Shown: piece by piece, positions 35,242 to 42,587 of the stretch
Position numbering within the stretch: position 1 is the first letter of the stretch
Layout of the letters: every line of letters starts with the position of its first letter
Origin: JBBRHQ01 sp963725315
GTDB taxonomy: Bacteria > Actinomycetota > Thermoleophilia > Solirubrobacterales > 70-9
Direction of reading: 5' to 3'
Length of the DNA: 64,000 nucleotides
Assembly (NCBI GenBank): GCA_963725315.1
Contig: CAVRYA010000009.1
Location: forward strand, 248,001-312,000
Translations under genes and position numbers: made by a program
The notes under the pieces: model-generated
The model's database searches: none
What the model was told of the DNA's origin: nothing
Seen by the model: only the letters and a program-made list of their open reading frames with translations

Positions 35242-36153
35242 CTACGCGGGGGCGCCCGCCGCGAGGCGCTCCTCGACCCAGCCCGTGGAGGCAATGTGGC
35301 GCTCCATGCCGAGCTGGGCGGGCTCCGCGCCAAGCGCCAGCCCGACGAGCTGCGGCAGGTGCAGGACGGCGAGGCCGAGGTCGCGGTTGACGACCTTGGC
35401 CGCCTCGGGCTGCTGCATGTCGAGGTTGAGGTGGCAGAGCGGGCAGGGGGTGACGAGGCAGTCGGCCCCGGCGTCGAGGGCGTCGCCGACGTGGGTGCCG
35501 GCCTGGCGCAGCGAGGTCTCCCGGTTCATCGTGATCACCGGGAAGCCGCAGCACTTGCGGGCCCCGTCGTAGGCGACGACTTCGCCACCGAGGGTGGAGA
35601 TCACCCTCTCCAGGTAGACGTCGCGGTCGGGGAACTCGTCGTAGCCGAGGCGCGGCTTCGGCCGCACCACGTAGCAGCCGTAGAAGGGCCCGACCCGCAG
35701 GCCCGAGAGCGGGCGCTTGACCTGCTCGGCGAGGCGGTCGAGCCCGTAGTCCTCGACCAGCAGCCAGAGGAAGTTCTTGTTGGTGAAGCCGCCCTTGTCC
35801 TTCTCGTAGGAGAGACCCTGGCCGGCGAGCGCCTCGTTGATGTGGGCGCGGTAGGCGGAGTCGGCGTCGAGGCGCTGCTGGCATTCCGACTGGGCGCCCT
35901 GGCAGGTCGAGCAGATGTTCATCATCGAGAGCCCGGTCTGCTGGGCGAGGGCGAAGGTGCGGGCGTTGAGCGTGTCGGCTAGCTCCTGGTTGTGCTCGGC
36001 GATCACCCCGGCGCCGCAGCAGTTGGCGCGGTCGAGCGTGACCAGCTCGATCCCGAGCCGCTCGGCGACCAGCGCCATCGAGCCGTGCAGCTCGGTGGTG
36101 AAGCCCCGCGAGACGCAGCCGGGCCAGTAGGCGACCTTGATCTTCTCGCTCAC
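35242..36153 (-). CDS. CCG-domain subunit of type E succinate dehydrogenase (SdhE/HdrB-like)
   Basis: A 303-residue protein with two CCG domains: RANCCGAG with CSTCQGAQSEC, and later GCYVVRP, KCCGFPVITMNRETS and TPCPLCHLNLD. This matches the HdrB-like subunit that replaces the usual cytochrome b anchor in archaeal/cyanobacterial-type (type E) succinate dehydrogenases; its cysteines bind an iron-sulfur cluster. The start is GTG at 36153, which overlaps the SdhB stop as GTGA. There is no ordinary SdhC or SdhD here. Not to be confused with the flavinylation factor also called SdhE. Confidence 0.88.
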   Translation of the reverse strand: MSEKIKVAYWPGCVSRGFTTELHGSMALVAERLGIELVTLDRANCCGAGVIAEHNQELADTLNARTFALAQQTGLSMMNICSTCQGAQSECQQRLDADSAYRAHINEALAGQGLSYEKDKGGFTNKNFLWLLVEDYGLDRLAEQVKRPLSGLRVGPFYGCYVVRPKPRLGYDEFPDRDVYLERVISTLGGEVVAYDGARKCCGFPVITMNRETSLRQAGTHVGDALDAGADCLVTPCPLCHLNLDMQQPEAAKVVNRDLGLAVLHLPQLVGLALGAEPAQLGMERHIASTGWVEERLAAGAPA

Positions 36154-37085
36154 TCGGTCTCGCTTTCCGCGGCGGCCGCCGCCTCCGCGGCGAGCGCCTC
36201 GTCGGTGGGCTCGTCGGGCTCGGGCTCGACCTCCTCCTCGCCCTTGATGTAGAGGTTGAACTCCTCGCGGTGCTCCTCGGCGTGGGCGTAGATCGCCTTC
36301 ACCTCGTCCTGGGCGCCCTCCGGCAGCTTCGGGTGGACGCCCGGGATCAGCTTCGGCAGCGAGCGCATCTTGCCGGTGCGGATGCCCCGGATCGCGGTCG
36401 GGATCGAGCCGATCATCCCCTTGATCGCGCCACCGGTCGGCATCAGCTTGCCCTTGACCCCGGGCGCGTAGGACTCCTGCAGCAGCAGCGACTCGTCGAG
36501 CGTCCCCTTCTTCTCGATGATCTTCACGAAGGCGTCCTCGTGGTTGTGGCCGTTGTTTCGGTCCTTGATCCCCTGCTCGCCGGCCCGGCGGCGCAGGCGC
36601 ATGATCTGGTCCATCGGCGCGACGTCCTTCGGGCAGGCGTCGATGCAGGAGAAGCAGTGGGTGCAGTCGTAGATCCCGTGCGGATCCTGAGCGAGGTCGT
36701 AGAGGCGCTCCTTGGTGTCGGCGTCGCGCGGGTCGCCGACGAAGCGGTAGGCCTTGGCCAGCGCGGCCGGGCCGATGAAATCGGGGTCCGCCTCCATCGA
36801 GAGGCAGGAGGAGACGCAGGCGCCGCACTGGATGCAGGCCATCGACTGGGTGATGTCGATCATCGACTCCGGCTCGACCACGTACTCGCGCTCTGGCGGA
36901 TCGCCGGCCGGGAGCAGCCACGGCGTGACCCGGCGGATCTTCGTCCAGTGGGTCGACTCCATGTCGGTGATCAGGTCCTTGATCACCGGCATGTTCCCCA
37001 TCGGCTCAACCAATATTGGCGCGGCCTCCTCTGCTCCGAATTGGCGCGGCCTCCTCTGCTCCAGCCGGGGCGCGCTCAGAATCAC
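36150..37085 (-). CDS. sdhB: Succinate dehydrogenase iron-sulfur subunit, C-terminal part (4Fe-4S/3Fe-4S domain)
   Basis: The frame has 311 residues from GTG 37085. The first 23 come from the inserted repeat, then the normal SdhB sequence resumes at PILVEPMGNMPVIKDLITDM. The cysteine sets CIQCGACVSSCLS and CTHCFSCIDACPKDVAP bind the 4Fe-4S and 3Fe-4S clusters. The C-terminal 120 residues form a Glu-rich tail. The GTG overlaps the TGA of the N-terminal ORF, with GAGG upstream, so it could be translated by coupling. If so, SdhB is made in two chains; if the frame break is an error, it is one. Confidence 0.85.
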   Translation of the reverse strand: MILSAPRLEQRRPRQFGAEEAAPILVEPMGNMPVIKDLITDMESTHWTKIRRVTPWLLPAGDPPEREYVVEPESMIDITQSMACIQCGACVSSCLSMEADPDFIGPAALAKAYRFVGDPRDADTKERLYDLAQDPHGIYDCTHCFSCIDACPKDVAPMDQIMRLRRRAGEQGIKDRNNGHNHEDAFVKIIEKKGTLDESLLLQESYAPGVKGKLMPTGGAIKGMIGSIPTAIRGIRTGKMRSLPKLIPGVHPKLPEGAQDEVKAIYAHAEEHREEFNLYIKGEEEVEPEPDEPTDEALAAEAAAAAESETE

Positions 37086-37166
37086 CGGAAGCCTCGCGCC
37101 CCGGCTTCCGCGTCCGGGGGCCGCTTGGCGTCGCCTGGTCCGCTCCGTTGGCGCCGGCGGCCGCGC
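37015..37166 (+). repeat. Palindromic repeat element, copy A, inside sdhB
   Basis: Left box CGCGGCCTCCTCTGCTCC is present twice (37020-37037 and 37045-37062) in a 25-bp tandem duplication. Then come a perfect 12-bp stem (AGCCGGGGCGCG 37063-37074; CGCGCCCCGGCT 37095-37106) around the loop CTCAGAATCACCGGAAGCCT, the right box TCCGCGTCCGGGGGCCG (37107-37123), and a closing GGCGGCCGCGC (37156-37166) inverted to the left end. Copy B lies at 56687-56878. In this copy the element interrupts sdhB between CKTQI and PILVEP. Confidence 0.85.
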
Positions 37167-37432
37167 ATCTTGTTGGCGTCCGCCTGGGCGTCGCCGATCT
37201 GGGTCTTGCAGGCGAGGCCGGACTGGCCGTTGATCTTCATCCCGCAGGAGCCGCAGATCGCCGCCCGGCAGGAGCAGCGGACCGAGAGCGAGCCGTCGTC
37301 GCGGTCCTTGGCCTGGAGGATCCCGTCGAGGACGCTCAGGGTGGGGTCCAGCTCGACCTCGAAGGACTCCCAGTAGGGGCCCTTGCCCGACTCGGGCTGG
37401 TAGCGGCGCACCTTCAGCTCGTAGGAAGCCAT
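37082..37432 (-). CDS. sdhB: Succinate dehydrogenase iron-sulfur subunit, N-terminal part (2Fe-2S domain)
   Basis: 116 residues. The first 88 are a normal SdhB N-terminus: ELKVRRYQPESGKGPYWESF, LDGILQAKDRDD, and the 2Fe-2S site CSCRAAICGSCGMKING with LACKTQI. The last 28 residues come from the inserted repeat, and TGA 37084 falls in its hairpin loop. Three bases separate it from the sdhA stop. As written it ends before the 4Fe-4S and 3Fe-4S motifs, which are carried by the next overlapping ORF. Full-length relatives are about 240-330 residues and unbroken. Confidence 0.88.
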   Translation of the reverse strand: MASYELKVRRYQPESGKGPYWESFEVELDPTLSVLDGILQAKDRDDGSLSVRCSCRAAICGSCGMKINGQSGLACKTQIGDAQADANKMRGRRRQRSGPGDAKRPPDAEAGARGFR

Positions 37433-37435
37433 CGC

Positions 37436-39124
37436 TCAGTAGGTCCTTTCCTGGGGCTGCCATTGGGTGATCGTCACCTCTGAGAAGCTGATCTCCGGCC
37501 CGGCGCCGTTGGCGGAGACGTCGATGTGCTTGAGCCACTCGTCATCGTTGCGCTCGGGGAAGTCGGTGCGGTACTGGGCCCCGCGGCTCTCCTTGCGCTC
37601 CAGCGCGGAGATGCAGCAGCACTCGGCGTTGTCGAGCATGTAGCCGAGCTCGATCGCGCCGAGCACGTCCTGGTTGAAGACCGTGCCGCGGTCGTCGATG
37701 TAGGCGCTTGCCGCCTCCTCCTTGAGGCGGCGGACGGTGTCCAGCGCGGTCTGGATCCCGGCCTCCTCGCGGAACACGGCGACGTGCTTGTCCATGGTCG
37801 TGCCCAGGTCGAGCTTGATCTCCGAGACCCGCCGCCCGGAGCCCTTCTCGCGGGCGACGATCTCCTCGATCGCGGCGCTCTCGTCGGCCAGCACCGAGGG
37901 GGAGACGCGGGCCAGAGGGGTCGCCTTCGCCCGGGCGGCGGCGTCGCGGCCGGAGTGCTTGCCGAAGATCAGCGTGTCGAGCAGCGAGTTGGCGCCGAGC
38001 CGGTTGCCGCCGTGCACCGAGACGCAGGCCGTCTCGCCGGCGGCGTAGAGACCGGGGATGTCGGTGCGGCCCTCGATGTCGGTCTTCACCCCGCCCATCG
38101 TGTAGTGGTTGCCGGGCTTGATGTGGATCGGCTCGCGGGTGATGTCGACGCCGGCGAAGTCGCGCCCGACCAGGACGATCTCGCGCAGCGCCTCGTGGAT
38201 CCGCTTGCGGGGGACCACGGTGATGTCGAGCGACACGGTGCCGTCGGGAAAGCCCCGGCCCTCGTTGATCTCGGTCTGCTCGGCGCGGGAGACGACGTCG
38301 CGCGAGGCGAGCTCCATCTTGTTCGGCGCGTAGCGCTCCATGAAGCGCTCGCCCTTGGCGTTGAGCAGGTGGGCGCCCTCGCCGCGGGCGCCCTCGGTGA
38401 TCAGGAAGCCCTTCCCGGCGAGCGTCGTCGGGTGGTACTGGATCATCTCCATGTCCATCAGCTTGGCCCCCGCGCGGTAGGCCATCGCGATCCCGTCGCC
38501 GGTGCAGATCAGAGCGTTGGTGGTCGGCTTCCAGGCCTGGCCGTTGCCGCCACAGGCGAGGATCACCGACTTCGCTCGGAACAGCTCCATCGAGCCGTCG
38601 GCGATGTTGCGGGTGACGACGCCGCAGCACTCACCCGCCTCGTCGATCGCCAGCGCGGTGCTGAACCACTCCTCGTAGCGGACCACCGACTCGGAGTGCT
38701 TCATCAGCTGCTCGTAGAGCACGTGCATGATCGCCTGGCCGGTGATGTCGGCGACGTAGTAGGTGCGGGCGGCGGAGGCGCCGCCGAAGGCGCGGGTGCC
38801 GAGCCTGCCCTCGGCGTTGCGGTGGAAGGTCACCCCGAGGTGCTCGAGGTGAAGGATCTCCTCCGGAGCCTCGCGGCACATGATCTCGACCGCGTCCTGG
38901 TCGGAGAGATAGTCGGACCCCTTGACCGTGTCGAAGGCGTGGGACTCCCAGGTGTCCTCGGGATTGAGCGCCGCGTTGATCCCGCCCTGCGCCGCGTTGG
39001 AATGCGAGCGCACCGGGTGGACCTTGCTGATGATCCCGACCGAGACGCCCTCCTCGGCGGCGGCGAGGGCGGCGCGCTGTCCGGCGAGGCCGGCTCCGAT
39101 GACCAGTACGTCGTGGGTGGGCAC
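37436..39124 (-). CDS. sdhA: Succinate dehydrogenase flavoprotein subunit
   Basis: A 562-residue flavoprotein. The FAD-binding GAGLAGQRAALAAAEEG is followed by HSNAAQGGINAAL, whose His is the site of covalent FAD, then the substrate-site HLEHLGVTF, HPTTLAGKGFLITEGARGEGAHL and RKRIHEALREIVL. The dicarboxylate His and Arg of the family lie in HYTMGGVKTD and GGNRLGANSLLDTL. It oxidises succinate and passes electrons to SdhB. It is the first gene of sdhA-sdhB-sdhE on the minus strand. No frame breaks are seen. Confidence 0.97.
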   Translation of the reverse strand: MPTHDVLVIGAGLAGQRAALAAAEEGVSVGIISKVHPVRSHSNAAQGGINAALNPEDTWESHAFDTVKGSDYLSDQDAVEIMCREAPEEILHLEHLGVTFHRNAEGRLGTRAFGGASAARTYYVADITGQAIMHVLYEQLMKHSESVVRYEEWFSTALAIDEAGECCGVVTRNIADGSMELFRAKSVILACGGNGQAWKPTTNALICTGDGIAMAYRAGAKLMDMEMIQYHPTTLAGKGFLITEGARGEGAHLLNAKGERFMERYAPNKMELASRDVVSRAEQTEINEGRGFPDGTVSLDITVVPRKRIHEALREIVLVGRDFAGVDITREPIHIKPGNHYTMGGVKTDIEGRTDIPGLYAAGETACVSVHGGNRLGANSLLDTLIFGKHSGRDAAARAKATPLARVSPSVLADESAAIEEIVAREKGSGRRVSEIKLDLGTTMDKHVAVFREEAGIQTALDTVRRLKEEAASAYIDDRGTVFNQDVLGAIELGYMLDNAECCCISALERKESRGAQYRTDFPERNDDEWLKHIDVSANGAGPEISFSEVTITQWQPQERTY

Positions 39125-39163
39125 GGACCCGATCCTATATATCGGGTGAGGCGGGCCGGGGAC

Positions 39164-40349
39164 TCACCCGCCGCCGGTACCGGTCGCGTCGCGCAGGGCC
39201 CTGCCGACCTGCTCCGCGGTGATGATCCCCGAGAGCCTGCCGCTGGAGTCGATCGCCATCAGGGCGCCGAAGCGCCGCAGGTTCTGGTTCCCGAGCAGGG
39301 AGTCGAGCGGTGCGTCCTCGCTGACGTGCAGGGTGCCGCGGTCGAACTCGAGCAGGTCGGCCACGGTCGAGGTCGAGCGGCTCACCTCCGGCACCTCGTC
39401 GGCGCGGTCGCGCTCGAGCAGACCGCGGAAGCGGCGCCCCGCGTCGACCACCGGGAACCAGGGCCAGCGGTAGCGCAGGAAGTACTCGTCGAGAGCCCGG
39501 GCGACGCTCATCTCCTCGGGGATCGCGACCGGCTCGCGGTCCATCACGTCGGAGACGCGGACTCCCTCGATCCGGCTGGTGATCGCAGTCTGCATGCTCG
39601 CCGCCCGAGCGGAGCCGTTGATCACCATCCCGATCAGCGCCAGCCAGACGCCGCCGAAGACGTCGATCCCGGTGAAGACGAGGAAGATGCCGCCGCCGAT
39701 GAACAGGTAGGCGAAGACCTGCCCCAGGGTCGCCGCGAAGCGGGTCGCGGAGGCCCGGTCGCCGGTCCGCCACCAGGCGATCGCGCGGGCGATCCGGCCG
39801 CCGTCCATCGGGAAGGCGGGCAGCAGGTTGAAGACGAGCACGAGGAGGTTGATCGAGGCCAGCCAGGCGACCATCGGCCAGCACGCCCGGAAGTGTCCGC
39901 CGTTGCCCTCGACGCAGCATCGCGTCCCTGAAAGTCGTCGGCGCCGCCGATCGAGAATGCCGGCGACGGCTGAGGCCGAGGATGATTGCCAGGGTGACCA
40001 GGGGCCCGCCGATCGCCACCTTGAACTCGGCCGCGGGGCTCTCGGATTCCTTCTCCATCCGGGCGACGCCGCCGAAGATCCACAGCTGGATGCTGGAGAT
40101 CCCGATCCCCTCGCGCCGGGCGAAGTAGGCGTGGCCCAGCTCGTGCAGGAGGATCGAGCCGAAGAACCCGAGCGCGCTGGCGACCGCCAGCGCGTAGGCC
40201 TCGGTCGAGGAGCTGGGCTGGCCGAGCACGTCGCCGTAGAAGCCGGAGAGCCAGACGATCACCAGGAAGAGGACGATGAACCAGGACCAGTCCACCGCGA
40301 TCCGGATCCCGCGGACGTGGAAGAGGGTTATCGAGCCGCCGCCCAGCAC
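39164..40349 (-). CDS. Site-2 protease (M50, Rip-like) with CBS domains, frame-broken by clustered indels
   Basis: The first part has SITLFHVRGIRIAVDWSWF, then the zinc site FFGSILLHELGHAYFARREG (HExxH) and IGGPLVTLAIILGLS. The second part, in another frame, has WLASINLLVLVFNLLPAFPMDGGRIARAIAWW (the third zinc ligand) and two CBS domains (VSDVMDREPVAIPEEMSV and LLGNQNLRRFGALMAIDSSGRLSGIIT). The two are split by several extra bases between 39890 and 39960; removing about four restores one product. The start is GTG 40349, where the family begins, or ATG 40415. It cleaves membrane-bound anti-sigma factors or similar targets. Confidence 0.85.
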
Positions 40350-40448
40350 GTACCGAATGGTAGGCGCCAGCCCCCCGAACCTCGCCGAACGCAACCTTAG
40401 GGGCGCTATGCGCACGAAACATGCAGTTCGGCCGGCGGTGGGGGGCGA

Positions 40449-42122
40449 TCAGAGCTGGGGGCGGTGGCGCTCGATGATCCGCGCGAAGTCCACTCCGGCG
40501 GGCAGGGTGCCGAATGCCCTGCCCCAGTCGCCCTCCAGCCGGGTCGCGCAGAAGGCGTCGGCGACGGCCTGGTCGCCGTAGCGGACGAGCAGCGAGGCCT
40601 GGAGCGCCAGCGCCATCCGCTCGACCACCCGGCGGGCGCGGGGCTCGAGGGTGCCGGGGTCGGAGCTGATCTCCTCGCGCAAGCTCTCGCCGAAGGCGGC
40701 GAGGCGCGGCTCGGCGGCTGCGCCCTCGGCGACCTCGGCGAAGAAGGCCTCGACCGCGGCCGGGCTCTTGACCATCGCCCGCATCACGTCGAGGCACTGG
40801 ACGTTGCCCGAGCCCTCCCAGATCGAGGAGAGCGGGCTCTCGCGGAACAGCCGCGGCATACCCGACTCCTCGACGTAGCCGTTGCCGCCCAGGCACTCGA
40901 GGCTCTCGACCGCGTGGGAAGGGGCGCGCTTGCAGATCCAGTACTTGAGCACGGCGTTGGCCAGGCGGCGGAAGTCGACCGCATCCTGTCGCCGTCGGCC
41001 ACCTCGTCGTAGGTGCGCGCCAGCCGCATCGAGGAGACCGTCGCCGCCTCGGACTCGACGCAGAGGTCGGCGAGGACGTTCTGCATCAGCGGCTGCTCGA
41101 TCAGCAGCTTGCCGAAGGCGGAGCGGTGGGCCGCGTGGTGGGTCGCCTGCGCCACCGCCGCCCGCATCCCCGCCGTGGAGCCGATCGTGCAGTCGAGGCG
41201 GGTGTGGTTGACCATCTCGATGATCGTCGGCACCCCGCGACCCTCCTCGCCGACCATCCGCGCCCAGGCGCCGCGGAACTCGACCTCGCTGGAGGCGTTG
41301 GAGTGGTTGCCGAGCTTGTCCTTGAGCCGCTGGATCTCGAACCGGTTGAGCTCGCCGTCGGGGGTCCAGCGCGGCAGCAGGAAGCAGGAGATGCCCGAGT
41401 CGGTCTGGGCCAGGACCAGGAAGGCGTCGCACATCGGCGCCGAGCAGAACCACTTGTGGCCGGTGATCTCGTACTCGCCGCCCGGCCCGCCGCCGTTCAG
41501 CGGCGCAGCCGAGGTGGTGTTGGCGCGCACGTCGGAGCCGCCCTGCTTCTCGGTCATCGCCATCCCGCAGAGCGCCCCGGTCTTCTCCGGCGGCCGGGAC
41601 GAAGCGCCGGTCGTAGGAAAGGGAGAGAAGGCGCGGCTCCCACTCGTCCGCCAGCTCGGGCTGGGATCGCAGGGCGGGGATCGACGAGTAGGTCATCGAG
41701 ATCGGGCAGCCGACGCCGCCCTCGGCCTGGGCGAGCTGCATGAACAGCGCCGCCCGGGCGACGTGGGCGCCCGGGCCGGGCTCGCGCCAGGGCAGCGCGT
41801 GGAGGCCGTGGGAGACCCCGATCGACATCAGCTCGTGCCAGGAGCCGTCGAAGACGACCTCGTCGACCCGATGGCCGAAGCGGTCGTGGGTGCGCAGCTC
41901 GGGCCGCTTCTGGTTGGCCTCGAAGCCGAGGCGGATGACCCGCTCGGAGCCGCACAGCTCGCCCAGCTCGCGAACGCGGCCCTCGGCCCAGCCGGCCCCC
42001 TCGCGCTCCAGGGCCTCGCGCAGCGGGCGGTCCTGCTCGAAGGTGTTGAAGCCCTCCAGCGGGGGTGGTTGGTTGACCACCGCATGGGTGGCGCGGGTGC
42101 TTCGGTCCTCGATCGTGGCCAC
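40449..42122 (-). CDS. AidB-like acyl-CoA dehydrogenase, frame-shifted and restored
   Basis: About 558 residues. The start MATIEDRSTRATHAVVNQPPPLEGFNTFEQD is typical of the AidB branch. Then come SWHELMSIGVSHGLHALPWREPG and, in a second frame, MAMTEKQGGSDVRANTT (flavin/substrate loop), EYEITGHKWFCSAPMCDAFLVLAQT and FGKLLIEQPLMQNVLADL. From ANAVLKYWICKRAPSHAVESLECLGGNGYVEES the first frame returns. One extra G near 41600 and one lost G near 40985 explain the two shifts. Members use FAD; AidB itself is tied to alkylation response, but many relatives are plain dehydrogenases. It is divergent from a cNMP-binding gene. Confidence 0.85.
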   Translation of the reverse strand: MATIEDRSTRATHAVVNQPPPLEGFNTFEQDRPLREALEREGAGWAEGRVRELGELCGSERVIRLGFEANQKRPELRTHDRFGHRVDEVVFDGSWHELMSIGVSHGLHALPWREPGPGAHVARAALFMQLAQAEGGVGCPISMTYSSIPALRSQPELADEWEPRLLSLSYDRRFVPAAGEDRGALRDGDDREAGRLRRARQHHLGCAAERRRAGRRVRDHRPQVVLLGADVRRLPGPGPDRLGHLLLPAAALDPRRRAQPVRDPAAQGQARQPLQRLQRGRVPRRLGADGRRGGSRGADDHRDGQPHPPRLHDRLHGGDAGGGGAGDPPRGPPLRLRQAADRAAADAERPRRPLRRVRGGDGLLDAAGAHLRRGGRRRQDAVDFRRLANAVLKYWICKRAPSHAVESLECLGGNGYVEESGMPRLFRESPLSSIWEGSGNVQCLDVMRAMVKSPAAVEAFFAEVAEGAAAEPRLAAFGESLREEISSDPGTLEPRARRVVERMALALQASLLVRYGDQAVADAFCATRLEGDWGRAFGTLPAGVDFARIIERHRPQL

Positions 42123-42170
42123 GGCGAAATCCTACGCCCCTGCCGGAAAGCGGGGTTATGATCGGGGCCG

Positions 42171-42587
42171 ATGGCGGACCTCGCTCAGAGCCTCGCCGGC
42201 GTCCCCCTCTTCGCCGGGCTCGGCAAGAAGGACCTGAAGCGGCTGGCGGGACAGATGAGCGAGCACACCTTCTCCGAGGGCGACGCGATCGCCACCGAGG
42301 GCCAGAGCGGCGTCGGCTTCTTCCTGATCGAGCAGGGCAGCGCCCAGGTCAGCATCGACGGCGAGGCGATCCGCACGCTGGGGCCGGGCGATCACTTCGG
42401 GGAGATCGCCCTGATCGACGAGGGCCCGCGCTCGGCGACCGTCGTCGCGGCGACCGACCTGCGCTGCCGCGGGATGAGCTCCTGGGAGTTCCGCCCGCTG
42501 GTGCAGCAGCACCCCGAGCTGGCCTGGCCCCTGCTGCAGGCGATGACCGGCTACCTGCGCGAGTCCGAGGCCCGCGGGCGCTCCTAG
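42171..42587 (+). CDS. Cyclic nucleotide-binding domain protein
   Basis: A 138-residue stand-alone cNMP-binding domain: a lead helix (LAGVPLFAGLGKKDLKRLAGQM), the beta-roll with GDAIATEGQSGVGFFLIEQGSAQV, and the phosphate-binding cassette FGEIALIDEGPRSATVVAATDL, in which GEIAL and PRSAT are the residues that grip the cyclic phosphate in CRP-like proteins. There is no DNA-binding domain, so it probably acts on a partner. Its stop overlaps the probable end of the cyclase gene on the other strand at CTAG. Confidence 0.92.
   Translation: MADLAQSLAGVPLFAGLGKKDLKRLAGQMSEHTFSEGDAIATEGQSGVGFFLIEQGSAQVSIDGEAIRTLGPGDHFGEIALIDEGPRSATVVAATDLRCRGMSSWEFRPLVQQHPELAWPLLQAMTGYLRESEARGRS

Noticed and set aside
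36150..37538. SdhB C-terminal frame extended upstream to 37538
   Set aside because: The part before 37085 runs out of frame over the 2Fe-2S domain and sdhA end; the GTG at 37085 overlapping TGA is a far better start.
42156..42583. Cyclase C-terminus running antisense through the cNMP-binding gene
   Set aside because: The overlap is total and the other frame stops at TAG 42586, where a tail-to-tail CTAG junction is natural; a one-base insertion is more likely.
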